From: Albibacterium sp963696875
GTDB taxonomy: Bacteria > Bacteroidota > Bacteroidia > Sphingobacteriales > Sphingobacteriaceae
NCBI GenBank assembly: GCA_963696875.1
Contig: CAVOLQ010000007.1
Location: 186,001 to 250,000 of the forward strand
Direction of reading: 5' to 3'
DNA length: 64,000 nucleotides
The position numbers were made by a program, and so were the translations under genes. Position 1 is the stretch's first letter. Every line of letters starts with the position of its first letter. The notes under the pieces were generated by a model, which had not been told where the DNA came from, did not search any database, and saw only the letters and a program-made list of their open reading frames with translations. Below, one piece after another: positions 45,635 through 54,345 of the stretch.

Positions 45635-46474
45635 ATGGAAAATAAAATCATCCCTTCGCTTTGGCTCGAAAGCAATGCTTTGGAAGCCATGCAATTTTAC
45701 ACAACGGTTTTTACCGATAGTGAAATTATTCACCAAGCCCCCATGGCAGTGACAGCAAAATTAGCTGGAGTCTCATTTTTAGCTATAAATGGCAGGCCGA
45801 AAGAGGTAGATCCCAATTCTTCCATTTCGTTTATGATAGTCTGCGAAACGCGAGAAGAGATTGATACTATTTGGGAGAAGCTGTCTGTTGGCGGAAAGAT
45901 TTATATGAATCTGGACAGTTACTCTTGGAGTAGTTACTATGGATGGATTGGAGATAAGTATGGGTTTACCTGGCAATTGTATCTTGGCAAATTAGAGGAT
46001 GTTAATAGTCAACGTATAGTCCCTACATTGATGTTTTCCAGCCTTCAACAGGGCAAATGTGAACAAGCGGTCAATTTTTATCAATCGGTATTTAATGATT
46101 TTAGATCTCAGGGAATCATGCGATATGAAGAGGGGGAATTTAAAAGGCAGGTGGTTCATACACAATTTGTGGTTCATGGATTTACAATGGCTGCAATGGA
46201 TAGTGGTATTGCACAAGATTTTACTTTCAATGAAGCAATTTCGATGACTATCACTTGTAAAGACCAGGTTGAAATCGATTATTATTGGAATGCTTTTACA
46301 AAAGAGGGAAAAGAAATACAATGTGGCTGGTGCAAGGATCCTTATGGTGTTTTTTGGCAGGTTGTACCGTATAATATACAGGAGTTGGTATTTGATGCCT
46401 CTAATGCGAAACAAGCCTTTGAAGCTATGATGAAAATGAAGAAAATAGTAATTAAAGATTTAGAAGAAGCTTAA
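45635..46474 (+). CDS. Two-domain VOC/PhnB-like protein
   Basis: 279 residues made of two tandem PhnB-type vicinal-oxygen-chelate modules: IPSLWLESNALEAMQFYTTV at the start and VPTLMFSSLQQGKCEQAVNF near 130. Each ends in a DKYGFTWQ or KDPYGVFWQ strand. Such proteins are often annotated as 3-demethylubiquinone methyltransferase-like or glyoxalase-like, but they lack an SAM-binding fold, so the enzymatic role is unknown. Monocistronic. Confidence 0.85.
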   Translation: MENKIIPSLWLESNALEAMQFYTTVFTDSEIIHQAPMAVTAKLAGVSFLAINGRPKEVDPNSSISFMIVCETREEIDTIWEKLSVGGKIYMNLDSYSWSSYYGWIGDKYGFTWQLYLGKLEDVNSQRIVPTLMFSSLQQGKCEQAVNFYQSVFNDFRSQGIMRYEEGEFKRQVVHTQFVVHGFTMAAMDSGIAQDFTFNEAISMTITCKDQVEIDYYWNAFTKEGKEIQCGWCKDPYGVFWQVVPYNIQELVFDASNAKQAFEAMMKMKKIVIKDLEEA

Positions 46475-46539
46475 AAAAACGGCTTCAGATTAATATTGAG
46501 AAAGGTTGAAGTACACATGCTAGCAATTGAGCATTCTCT

Positions 46540-47079
46540 TTAAATATCAGTTTTCCTTCTGTAATGCAGTTGAGTTAGCCCAGTGTCAAATGTTTTTGCG
46601 GTTACAAATTCAAGTTGCTGTTCGGGTCTGCCGTCTTTAAAAAGCTTTATGCCGTTACCAACCAATACGGGAACAACTGAAATAGTGAACTCATCTATCA
46701 GGTCATCTTTCAAAAGCTCATTTATTATTTCTGCTCCACCATCACAATAAATATTCTTGCCATTTTCCGCTTTTAGCTGTCGTACAAGTTCCCTTAGGTT
46801 TCCTGTAAAGAATGTTGTTTTGCCTACGTTCGGTCTTTTAGTTTTTGTGATAACATAAACGTTTCTATCCCCGTTATCGTAATACGAAGGGCCAATTTCT
46901 CTAAGTACCCAGTCGTAAGTTTTTCTACCAATAATAATAGTGTCAACTGTTGCAATAAATTCCGCATAACCATAATCTTCGCCCTCCTTTTCTACTAATT
47001 TTAAAAAGCTAAGGTCATCATTTGGCTTCGCGATGTATCCGTCCAAACTTGTGGCTATATAAACTATTAATTTCCTCAT
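46540..47079 (-). CDS. Dihydrofolate reductase-like protein (RibD C-terminal family)
   Basis: 179 residues. Starts RKLIVYIATSLDGYIAKPND, then DTIIIGRKTYDWVL and IYCDGGAEIINELLKDDLID, the standard NADPH-binding RibD_C/DHFR fold. Family members reduce pteridine or pyrimidine intermediates, but many paralogues such as this have no defined substrate. Length is normal. A broken fragment of a different member of the same family lies at 55392-55547. Separated by 47 bp from the flavoprotein gene on the same strand. Confidence 0.88.
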   Translation of the reverse strand: MRKLIVYIATSLDGYIAKPNDDLSFLKLVEKEGEDYGYAEFIATVDTIIIGRKTYDWVLREIGPSYYDNGDRNVYVITKTKRPNVGKTTFFTGNLRELVRQLKAENGKNIYCDGGAEIINELLKDDLIDEFTISVVPVLVGNGIKLFKDGRPEQQLEFVTAKTFDTGLTQLHYRRKTDI

Positions 47080-47126
47080 TGATTTTTATATTACTTAAAG
47101 GTAAATCTTCGAAAGAATAAAGCTCT

Positions 47127-48203
47127 TTACAATTTGAGAAATTCAATCAACTCTCTTGCGGCGGTCCGTCCGGCACGATTGGCCCCAATAGTAGAAGCAG
47201 AAGGCCCATATCCTGTTAAATGGATTCGTGGATCTTTAGCTACCTGTGTCGCTAATCTTCCTGACATCACAATTCCGTTTTTTTCGTTTATCAAGTTTAA
47301 TTGCGCAAGGTGATCTAACGAGTGGCGGAAGCCGGTATTCCAAAATATAACATCTGCATTAAGTATGGTTCCGTCTTCCCATTTAATGCCCGTTTCCGTG
47401 ATTTCTTCAAACATCGGTTTTCGGTCTAAAACTCCATTTTTCAACATCCCCTCAATGGCCGGGGTTAGTGGCAAGCCCGTAACTGTCACTACCGATTTGG
47501 GCGGCAGGCCCTCACGTACTCTTTTTTCTACTAAATCAACAGCCTCACGTCCTTTTTCTTGGGTAAATTCATACTTTCTAAAATCAGGAGATCGTCGAGT
47601 CACCCAAGTGGTTTTAGTTACTTTAGAAATCTCACCCAATAACTGAACAGCAGAAATTCCTCCGCCAACAATGATCACATGTTTTCCGATAAATTCCTCG
47701 GCGTTTTTGTATTCACCGGTATGCAGCTGTCTCCCACGGAAATTTTGCCATCCCGGATATCTAGGGCAGTGCGGTGTTTTCCAAGTTCCAGTAGCATTGA
47801 TAAGTCCGCGAGCACTAAAGTTAACGCCATTAGTTTTTATGATAAATCGGCCATTTCGTTCCGTTACTTCGTTAACCCTAATAGGCCGAATAACCGGTAG
47901 CTCAAAGGTTTTCTCATATTTTTCGTAATATTTCGGTATGGCTATATTTGCCTGTAGTTCAGTGTTCCTCGTGTTTACCGCATCGGCAAATTCCATTCCT
48001 GGTAAGTCATTAATACCGTTTACATTGCTCAAGGTTAGGGAATCCCATCGATGTTGCCATGCTCCGCCGGCGGCGAACTCGTCATCCAAAACCACAAAAC
48101 CTTTTCCAGGCTCTAACCCTTCCCTTTTCAAATGGTATGCAGCCGATAAACCGGCTTGTCCGGCACCAATAACAACGATGTCTACTTTATAAAAAATGTC
48201 CAT
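47127..48203 (-). CDS. Flavin-dependent oxidoreductase/monooxygenase-like protein
   Basis: 358 residues with two Rossmann motifs: GAGQAGLSAAYHL near residue 13 for FAD and VGGGISAVQLLGEI near 180 for NADPH. The linking region has FRGRQLHTGEYKNAEEF, resembling class B flavoprotein monooxygenases (FMO/CzcO type), and TGYGPSASTIGANRAGR occupies the C-terminal FAD contact. It would oxidise a small organic substrate in the cytoplasm; substrate unknown. Possibly co-transcribed with the downstream RibD-like gene. Confidence 0.88.
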   Translation of the reverse strand: MDIFYKVDIVVIGAGQAGLSAAYHLKREGLEPGKGFVVLDDEFAAGGAWQHRWDSLTLSNVNGINDLPGMEFADAVNTRNTELQANIAIPKYYEKYEKTFELPVIRPIRVNEVTERNGRFIIKTNGVNFSARGLINATGTWKTPHCPRYPGWQNFRGRQLHTGEYKNAEEFIGKHVIIVGGGISAVQLLGEISKVTKTTWVTRRSPDFRKYEFTQEKGREAVDLVEKRVREGLPPKSVVTVTGLPLTPAIEGMLKNGVLDRKPMFEEITETGIKWEDGTILNADVIFWNTGFRHSLDHLAQLNLINEKNGIVMSGRLATQVAKDPRIHLTGYGPSASTIGANRAGRTAARELIEFLKL

Positions 48204-48252
48204 TTTTTCTATTTAGCTTAGCGTTTACGTCTCAACTATTCATCTTCACCTT

Positions 48253-48672
48253 TTAGCCAACACCGCTTGGGTTTGTCTTTGTGATACCAATGTTTTTCTT
48301 TTTAAGTATAATCCAAATAGAAATCGCTAAAATAAGGGTTAATATAGAAAACAATTTTTCAAAATTCGTCTTTGAAAAAATATTTCCAACAGTATTCAGA
48401 ATGAACAAAACCAAATAAATCCAAAGTATACTATTAGTCACACTTTGTCTGAAATAATGTTTAATGAACTCGCCTTTCATTAATAAAACAAATCCTAAAA
48501 ATAAGTTTATGCAAATTGAAAAAATTTCAAAAATGTACATTTCCATGTCATTTTGTAGCCGTCCGCCCCACGTGATTTCATATGGAACTATTTTTACAAT
48601 GATACTTAAATGAAATATGACTACTGCTACTAGCAATCCAAGTAATGCTTTTATTGTTGTTTTATTGTTCAT
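48253..48672 (-). CDS. Hypothetical four-helix membrane protein
   Basis: 139 residues with four hydrophobic segments (about 5-25, 45-65, 80-100 and 110-130) and a short charged tail. No recognised family. Upstream of the flavoprotein gene on the same strand with a 49-bp gap. The upstream region 48673-48904 contains a direct TACCGTAAAC repeat (near 48820) and no gene that I can support. Confidence 0.65.
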   Translation of the reverse strand: MNNKTTIKALLGLLVAVVIFHLSIIVKIVPYEITWGGRLQNDMEMYIFEIFSICINLFLGFVLLMKGEFIKHYFRQSVTNSILWIYLVLFILNTVGNIFSKTNFEKLFSILTLILAISIWIILKKKNIGITKTNPSGVG

Positions 48673-48904
48673 TTCACGGTTTTTCTTAAATTTTATTTAT
48701 CGTAATGTATTCATTAGAGTCGCTTTGTGACCAGGTTTGTGCTGAATTGACTGTTTTTCTTGCAAGTTTACGATAGTCTTGCGACTAGAAGCTAAAAATA
48801 AAATAATGATCCAACTACCGTAAACTACCGTAAACTACCTTCGCCTCGATGCCCCAGTTTACGAACAATTCCGCCTCTACTTGTAACAATGAACGTTGGT
48901 GCTC

Positions 48905-49384
48905 TTAATCTGAAGATTTTGATTCGGTTAAAATTTTCTTTAACAGAGAAATTTGCCCAAGGTGGTAATAGGTATGTTCAATAATTCCCTGTAAGTTCCT
49001 GTAGTAACTGCCAAATTTTGAATCTATTAAAGGCTCGAATAACTTTGTTTCATCTATCTTTTCGATTTCTATAGCAAAGGCTTCGGCTTCTATCATCACT
49101 TTGTTTACTAGTTTTTGCCAGTCATCCGCAGAGTTTATTGGCGGGTGATCAAAACTAAATTTGTCGCTTGTGTTTATTGGCGCACCCTGTATTCTTTTTA
49201 AAACTGGATCCACATAAAAATTGATATGATAAACCAACGCTGCAATGGAGTTGAAGTTGTGAACCTTTGTTATTGCTTGTTGCCAATTTATGTCTGTCAA
49301 TGTGCTTTTAAGGTTAACTTCTGTCCAGTTATCACCAAAATAAACTTCCTTTAAGTGTTTTGCAATTTGTTGAGTTAAAGTCAT
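48905..49384 (-). CDS. DinB-family protein
   Basis: 159 residues, predicted four-helix bundle. It contains a His in FNSIAALVYHINFYVDPVLK and a C-terminal GIIEHTYYHLGQISLLKK, the metal-binding His pattern of DinB/YfiT-like proteins. Such proteins act as thiol-dependent transferases or have unknown roles; they are not the DNA polymerase of the same name. Monocistronic; 331 bp upstream hold a terminator and no clear gene. Confidence 0.88.
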   Translation of the reverse strand: MTLTQQIAKHLKEVYFGDNWTEVNLKSTLTDINWQQAITKVHNFNSIAALVYHINFYVDPVLKRIQGAPINTSDKFSFDHPPINSADDWQKLVNKVMIEAEAFAIEIEKIDETKLFEPLIDSKFGSYYRNLQGIIEHTYYHLGQISLLKKILTESKSSD

Positions 49385-49656
49385 CGTCGAATTATTTTGT
49401 CAAATTTGTCATTACTCGTTAAGTGAATTAATCTCTTGTTTTTTCAGTTCTTCAAGGTGGTTTTTTATTCCATTCACTTATTTCAATGAACGAACTTGCC
49501 AATTTGAAACTTATCAAATTTATTTCGCTTTATATTCATGTAAATATATTAAAATATTGAACCTTAGGGAAGTATTTTGGAACCGAAACACACAATCGTT
49601 GGCTTTTACGCTTAAATGGTACATATCTACTCTTATGCCAATGAGATAATTCCTAA

Positions 49657-49698
49657 AAAAAAGGCTGTTCTAAATCATTTTTTAGAACAGCCTTTTTT
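49657..49698 (-). terminator. Strong bidirectional terminator
   Basis: 18-bp perfect stem AAAAAAGGCTGTTCTAAA / TTTAGAACAGCCTTTTTT with a 6-nt loop, 18 bp beyond the stop of the hydroxyacyl-CoA dehydrogenase gene. A-tract and T-tract allow it to work in both directions. Confidence 0.92.
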
Positions 49699-49715
49699 CA
49701 CTATTTTTTGATCAA

Positions 49716-50609
49716 TTACTTGATAAAATCAGGGTCTTGATACGCTGGGTTAGGATAGGTATAGACTCCTTTTCCGTTTGCTGTCCCCATTCTGCCTTTG
49801 TCCAGATATTCACTTTTCAGCCATCCGGCAACCTTCGCTGAAAGCTCATCTCCTTGTTCCCCCCAGGCATGGAACAAATTATACGGGGTGTTTGGACCGA
49901 TAATATCCAGGAAGGCAAACGGGCCTAGAGGAGAACCGGTCGAAATCATCCACGTTTTATCCACAATCTGCGGTTCCGTAATACCTTCGACAACCAATTG
50001 CATACTCGCTTTGAGGTGTGGAACTAAAAGCGTATTTAACACATATCCGGGTTGCTCTTTGTGAAGTGGAATCGGAACCATCGCAATTGCTTTGGCAAAT
50101 TCAATCACTTCGTCAAATACTTCAGGGGAAGTTCTCTCATGCTTCATGATCTCTGCAATATTGAGTTTCCAGATTTCGTTTGCAAAGTGTAAGTGCAAAT
50201 ATTTTTCCGGACGGCCTGTAAATTCCACCAGCTGACTCGGGATCATTGTTGATGAATTGGAGGCGAAAATTGTTTTTTCCTTGGCGACCTTGGCCAGTTT
50301 TTCATAGAAATCACGCTTGATGTCCAGTAACTCAGGCACTGCCTCAATTACTAGATCTGCATTCTCAACTGCTTTTGCAAGGTCTGTATGAAACGAGATT
50401 CTGTTATATGCAGCATCTACCTCATCCTTCGTGCCATACTTATCAGCTTGGTAGCGTTCCATCAGCACTTTAAATCTTTCCTTCGCTTTCTCCAGTGCTT
50501 CATCGTTGATATCATAAACTGAAACTTCAAAACTTTTAAAAGCCGATTGAAAAGCAATTTGACTACCTAATACACCGGTTCCGGCAACCGTTACATTCTT
50601 AATATTCAT
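49716..50609 (-). CDS. 3-hydroxyacyl-CoA dehydrogenase
   Basis: 297 residues. N-terminal Rossmann motif GTGVLGSQIAFQ, with acidic VYDIND after strand 2 for NAD+, catalytic region FASNSSTMIPSQL and HLHFANEIWKLNIAE (His of the His-Glu pair), and the HCDH C-terminal domain with PGYVLNTLLVPHLKASM. It oxidises 3-hydroxyacyl-CoA to 3-ketoacyl-CoA in fatty-acid or related metabolism. Stand-alone form of normal length, with no thiolase or hydratase nearby. Followed by a strong terminator. Confidence 0.94.
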   Translation of the reverse strand: MNIKNVTVAGTGVLGSQIAFQSAFKSFEVSVYDINDEALEKAKERFKVLMERYQADKYGTKDEVDAAYNRISFHTDLAKAVENADLVIEAVPELLDIKRDFYEKLAKVAKEKTIFASNSSTMIPSQLVEFTGRPEKYLHLHFANEIWKLNIAEIMKHERTSPEVFDEVIEFAKAIAMVPIPLHKEQPGYVLNTLLVPHLKASMQLVVEGITEPQIVDKTWMISTGSPLGPFAFLDIIGPNTPYNLFHAWGEQGDELSAKVAGWLKSEYLDKGRMGTANGKGVYTYPNPAYQDPDFIK

Positions 50610-50946
50610 ATATCTCCTTTTTTATAATTACTTGTTAATTAAATCTTTATTGACGGTAATATAGTAAAAATAAGGGACATGGCTGCACTGGCAGCTCAGT
50701 AATGACACCGTTTTGACCCCCATTTTTGTTTGCATTCAGTTTATCGGACAGGTTGAATTTTTTAACAAGGGTTCAACTATTGAAAAAGGTTTTGATTGGT
50801 TTTTCAGAATGCTCGTTAGGGATTTATAAAAGCATTATTCTTTTAATACTAGTAATGTTTCTAGGTAAAGATGTTAAATTTAAAAAATTAAAACATTTTT
50901 TTTATAATCGGGTTAAGTGCATAATAAACATCAAAAACTGTGTGTT

Positions 50947-51093
50947 ATGAAAAAGAACGTAAATGATCCGAAACGAAATGTAGAGGATAAAAACAAAACT
51001 GCTCCTGGCAGAAAAGCAGCCACTAGCAAAAAGGATGAGATGCATGCTTCTGCAGATACGCATGCGCATTCAAAATCTACTAAAAAGAAGTAA
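50947..51093 (+). CDS. Small lysine-rich basic protein
   Basis: 48 codons, ATG to TAA, reading KKNVNDPKRNVEDKNKTAPG then a KKDEMHASADTHAHSK tail and a final KKK. Very rich in Lys, Ala, Thr and Asp with no hydrophobic core, so probably disordered; perhaps a nucleic-acid-associated or stress protein. The frame is free of rare features and is followed by AAAAGGTCTTTTTT. It is the only plausible gene in 50610-51264. Unrecognised; called on composition alone. Confidence 0.5.
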   Translation: MKKNVNDPKRNVEDKNKTAPGRKAATSKKDEMHASADTHAHSKSTKKK

Positions 51094-51264
51094 AAAGGTC
51101 TTTTTTAGAAAAAACTCATTAGTGCATTATGGCACTCTGAGTTAACAACAACTCTGACGAATGTTACCTTTATATCTATTTGCCAGAGTTGTTCCTCTGC
51201 TTTATTAAAAGGCATAGTAACTTATTTTGTGGGTTTAGCCGTATTTCTTGCATAACATTCGTTG

Positions 51265-51747
51265 CTATTTATTTCTTAATGAATAGAATATGTACGGCAT
51301 TAGTAGGAGTACAAGAAGAAACAGGAGCCAAATTCTACCAGCAATAAGATTGTAGTCCTGAACAAGGTACTGCCAAGACTTATTGGTCAAACGACCGAGT
51401 GAAAATTCAAATGCAACAGTTAATAGAACCCAGACAAAACCTATTAAGAAGGCTTGTTTAGAATGTTGGACGTTTAATAGTGGAAACACAAACGATACAT
51501 AGATTGAACACAGAACTATCAAAGTTATCGTTGATAATTGATGCGCACGTAATTCACTAAAGTGTTTTACAAATACCAGCTCTCTTAATGTAGCGTTGGC
51601 AAAGGCCAGTACTATCATCGGTAGCCAAAGTAAAAAATGTTGAACGCTCATGTTTTGAATTTTCAATGTAAACACTAAGATAATGATATTTACAGCTACA
51701 GTAGTAGTTTGCATCCACGAAACGTTATCATTTATTGCTCCTTGCAT
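51265..51747 (-). CDS. Hypothetical multi-pass membrane protein
   Basis: 160 residues with five probable membrane helices, for example TVAVNIIILVFTLKIQNM, LLWLPMIVLAFANATL, LSTITLIVLCSIYVSFVFPL and GRIWLLFLLVLLLMPYIFYS. No known motif. Divergent from the TauE/SafE gene. An inverted repeat AACAACTCTG / CAGAGTTGTT (51147-51193) lies beyond its stop. Confidence 0.68.
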   Translation of the reverse strand: MQGAINDNVSWMQTTTVAVNIIILVFTLKIQNMSVQHFLLWLPMIVLAFANATLRELVFVKHFSELRAHQLSTITLIVLCSIYVSFVFPLLNVQHSKQAFLIGFVWVLLTVAFEFSLGRLTNKSWQYLVQDYNLIAGRIWLLFLLVLLLMPYIFYSLRNK

Positions 51748-51846
51748 TATTAGCCTAACTGGCGTGACAACACCACATAAAAAGCGACTTTAGTCTATTG
51801 AGTCAACGACACTTTAAATAATCCCTCACATAATCACTACTTTATC

Positions 51847-51885
51847 AATAAATAAAGTCTACTAACTTGGTAGACTTTATTTATT
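51847..51885. promoter_or_regulatory. 16-bp perfect palindrome overlapping promoter -33 region
   Basis: AATAAATAAAGTCTAC / GTAGACTTTATTTATT around a 7-nt centre TAACTTG. It ends 8 bp before the TACATTTG box at 51893, so a bound repressor would cover the -33 region. A terminator function for the other strand is the alternative. Confidence 0.6.
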
Positions 51886-51892
51886 TTATTTT

Positions 51893-51900
51893 TACATTTG
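51893..51900 (+). promoter_or_regulatory. -7 promoter box of TauE/SafE gene
   Basis: TACATTTG, full match to TAnnTTTG, 90 bp upstream of ATG 51991. Confidence 0.55.
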
Positions 51901-51947
51901 CTTCGTGACGTCGAGGAAGCGGTCCTATGTAATAATAGGAAACGAAC

Positions 51948-51966
51948 GAAAATGATAATCATTAAC
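51948..51966. promoter_or_regulatory. Fur-box-like site
   Basis: GAAAATGATAATCATTAAC matches 17 of 19 positions of the classical Fur consensus (GATAATGATAATCATTATC) and is itself palindromic. It lies between the promoter and ATG 51991. Confidence 0.5.
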
Positions 51967-51990
51967 ATACAGAAAGAAAAGTAGTTTAAG

Positions 51991-52881
51991 ATGAACAGTA
52001 AAGTAAAAGCCGTCAATATTCCCGTTTCAAAAGAGAAAGAATCTTTCTCATACGTCGTTTGGTTAATTATCAGCATGAAGGTGGTTGTATTATGTTACTT
52101 TGCATACTGGCTGATTACAGGAGATAGCAGCAATGTGATACAGCTTGATAGAACGTTTTTCCTGTTTATATTGGCAGGCTTTGTTGCACAGATCATTGAT
52201 GGCGCATTGGGCATGGCTTACGGCGTAAGCTGTACTACTCTTTTGCTTAGTTTAGGTGTTCCTGCCCGGTTTGCATCGGCTAGTGTACATACAGCGGAGA
52301 TCTTTACGACCGGTGTTTCAGGGCTTTCACATATTCACTTTAATAATATTGACAAAAGTCTCTTTATTAAAATTGTTATTACCGGGTCTATAGGCGCTGT
52401 GTTGGGCGCTTATTTACTGTCAGGTATTTTTGATGGTGATTCGGTGAAACCCTATATCTCGGCCTATTTACTTATATTGGGTTTGTATATTTTATCCAAA
52501 GCGTTTAAGAAAAAGCAGGAACAAAAGCCTAAAACAAAATATGCTTCTGCGCTAGCTTTTTTTGGTGGATTGTTAGATGCTATAGGCGGTGGTGGCTGGG
52601 GGCCTATTGTAACTTCCAATCTCCTTAGCCAAGGCCATAGCCCCAGACATACCATCGGGACAGTAAATACAGCGGAGTTTTTTGTTACTTATTTTGCCAC
52701 TATTGTTTTTGTTTTTGTTCTCGGTATCCAACATTTGAATATTGTACTGGCATTAGTCATAGGAGGTGTAATTGCTGCCCCCTTTGGAGCTTACTTAGCC
52801 TCAAAAATCAATCAGCGTCTACTATTGATTTTGGTGGGCATTCTTATTGTTTTGACATCAGGATGGGGGATAATAATGTAA
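51991..52881 (+). CDS. Sulfite exporter TauE/SafE family permease
   Basis: 296 residues, about eight to nine membrane helices in two pseudo-repeats. AGFVAQIIDGALGMAYGVSC opens the first half; ALAFFGGLLDAIGGGGWGPI opens the second, both with the family G-x-D-x-x-G-G-G pattern. Such permeases move sulfite, sulfonates or other small anions; direction and substrate are unknown here. Upstream are a perfect palindrome across the promoter and a Fur-like site, so expression is probably tightly controlled. Monocistronic. Confidence 0.92.
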   Translation: MNSKVKAVNIPVSKEKESFSYVVWLIISMKVVVLCYFAYWLITGDSSNVIQLDRTFFLFILAGFVAQIIDGALGMAYGVSCTTLLLSLGVPARFASASVHTAEIFTTGVSGLSHIHFNNIDKSLFIKIVITGSIGAVLGAYLLSGIFDGDSVKPYISAYLLILGLYILSKAFKKKQEQKPKTKYASALAFFGGLLDAIGGGGWGPIVTSNLLSQGHSPRHTIGTVNTAEFFVTYFATIVFVFVLGIQHLNIVLALVIGGVIAAPFGAYLASKINQRLLLILVGILIVLTSGWGIIM

Positions 52882-53167
52882 TGTCTTTTGATGAAATCGA
52901 TTTACGATATGGTGAATGTTCATCCTATAAATTTCATACCATAATCATCTCCACCCAATTTTTTGGCTGATACCTTGTCGTAATTTGGATAAAAGCCAGA
53001 TTTGGTAAGATAGGAAGTCCGGCAATATTGGATAATACCGATAATATCGAGCAATTCACCGACAAAACACTGCCTTTTGCAGGTTTGATATTGAAACGCA
53101 TGATTTATGGTGATTATATTTGGGTATTATTTAGTCTATTAAATTATAAAAAATAATAAATATCCAT
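52882..53167 (+). other. Gap with possible gene remnant
   Basis: A frame open from 52971 to the TAA at 53154-53156, without a usable start, reads ARFGKIGSPAILDNTDNIEQ followed by FTDKTLPFAG. It looks coding in character but I do not recognise it; probably the tail of a lost gene. The promoter of the next gene lies within it. Confidence 0.3.
53115..53122 (+). promoter_or_regulatory. -7 promoter box of TSGGS lipoprotein B
   Basis: TATATTTG fits TAnnTTTG, with TTGA 20 bp upstream near the -33 position, 45 bp before ATG 53168. Confidence 0.5.
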
Positions 53168-54181
53168 ATGAATACCTCTAAAATCTTTCTCTTATTAGGA
53201 TTTATCATCCTTATTAGTTCATGCAGTGTGAGTACAATAGTCGATCGAATTACTGAATCAAATAATGATAATTATAATTTATTAATAAAAAAGTCGTTCC
53301 CTATTTCAACTATTGAGGCAGTGAATGTAACTACATCAGGAGGTTCAATTTCGGTGATGGGTGATGCTGACCAAGAAGCGGTAATTGAGATGTATGTGAA
53401 ATCTAATAGAGGTCGCATTTTGTCAAAAAGTGAAACCGAAGATATTCTTGACCGAGACTATGAAATTGAAATTGAGCAAAGAAATGGCGTATTACACGCA
53501 CATGCCAAAAGAAGAGGAAATTTGAGTTGGACAAATGCTCTCAGTATTTCCTTCAAGGTCCGAACTGGCAATAATTTAACAACAGATTTATCTACCAGTG
53601 GTGGCAGTATTCAACTAGCAAATTTATCTGGAAAACAGTCGTTTAAAACCAGCGGTGGTAGTTTAAAACTTGAAAATATCATTGGAGATATTGATGGTAA
53701 AACGAGCGGAGGTAGTATTACCGCCTATAATGCCCGAGGTATTATCAATTTAAAAACATCAGGCGGTTCAATCAGCTTAGAGAATTTGGAAGGAGAAGTA
53801 GTTGTCGCAACTAGCGGAGGCAGCATAAAGGGCCATCAGATAAAAGGTATATTAAATGCGCACACATCCGGAGGGAGTATTAAATTCGATGATTTAGCCT
53901 GCAAAGTAAAGGCTTCTTCTTCAGGAGGCAGTGTTACAGTAGGAATTATGGAACTTGCAGACGAGGTTCAATTGTCTACCTCAGGGGGAAGCGTAAATTT
54001 AACTTTACCAATGAATGCTTCTGCCAATTTGAATTTAAGAGGATCAAAAGTAAACGCTAGTAGTTTATCAAATTTTAACGGCAGTAATAGCAAAGGTAAA
54101 TTGGTCGGAAGCATCAACGGTGGTGGTGTAGATGTAGATGCTTCTACTAGCGGAGGAAACGTAAATTTAAGTTTTAGATAG
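53168..54181 (+). CDS. DUF4097-type TSGGS-repeat lipoprotein B
   Basis: 337 residues, paralogue of the protein at 44515 with the same layout: signal peptide with lipobox ISSC (Cys near 19), head domain with GDADQEAVIEMYVKSNRGR, then TSGGSI/TSGGSL repeats every 19-22 residues and a closing STSGGNVNLSFR. The repeats here are more regular (all TSGG) than in paralogue A, where two read TSAG. Unlike A it has its own primary-sigma promoter and no link to the TolC-type gene. Function unknown. Confidence 0.85.
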   Translation: MNTSKIFLLLGFIILISSCSVSTIVDRITESNNDNYNLLIKKSFPISTIEAVNVTTSGGSISVMGDADQEAVIEMYVKSNRGRILSKSETEDILDRDYEIEIEQRNGVLHAHAKRRGNLSWTNALSISFKVRTGNNLTTDLSTSGGSIQLANLSGKQSFKTSGGSLKLENIIGDIDGKTSGGSITAYNARGIINLKTSGGSISLENLEGEVVVATSGGSIKGHQIKGILNAHTSGGSIKFDDLACKVKASSSGGSVTVGIMELADEVQLSTSGGSVNLTLPMNASANLNLRGSKVNASSLSNFNGSNSKGKLVGSINGGGVDVDASTSGGNVNLSFR

Positions 54182-54345
54182 TATTGATCAGAGGGGGACA
54201 GAGATCCTGAAGGAGGTGTGACGGATAGGAGTGTAGGGAGGACAACGGCACATTCGCTTGTAAGTGAAACATAATTGCTATTTAAGGGTTGATAAACGAT
54301 ACAAATCTTTATATTAGATCGTCAAAATAAAATCAACCCCAAACT

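Noticed and set aside
49401..49480. Short minus-strand coding-like stretch (HLEELKKQEINSLNE)
   Set aside because: About 21 codons with only a GTG start; too short to separate from chance.
50726..50950. 74-codon plus-strand frame
   Set aside because: Begins at a non-ATG codon, low-complexity hydrophobic/Lys translation, overlaps the start of the better 48-codon gene.
51837..52076. 79-codon minus-strand frame
   Set aside because: Overlaps the TauE/SafE start and its palindrome, promoter and Fur-like site; no protein features.
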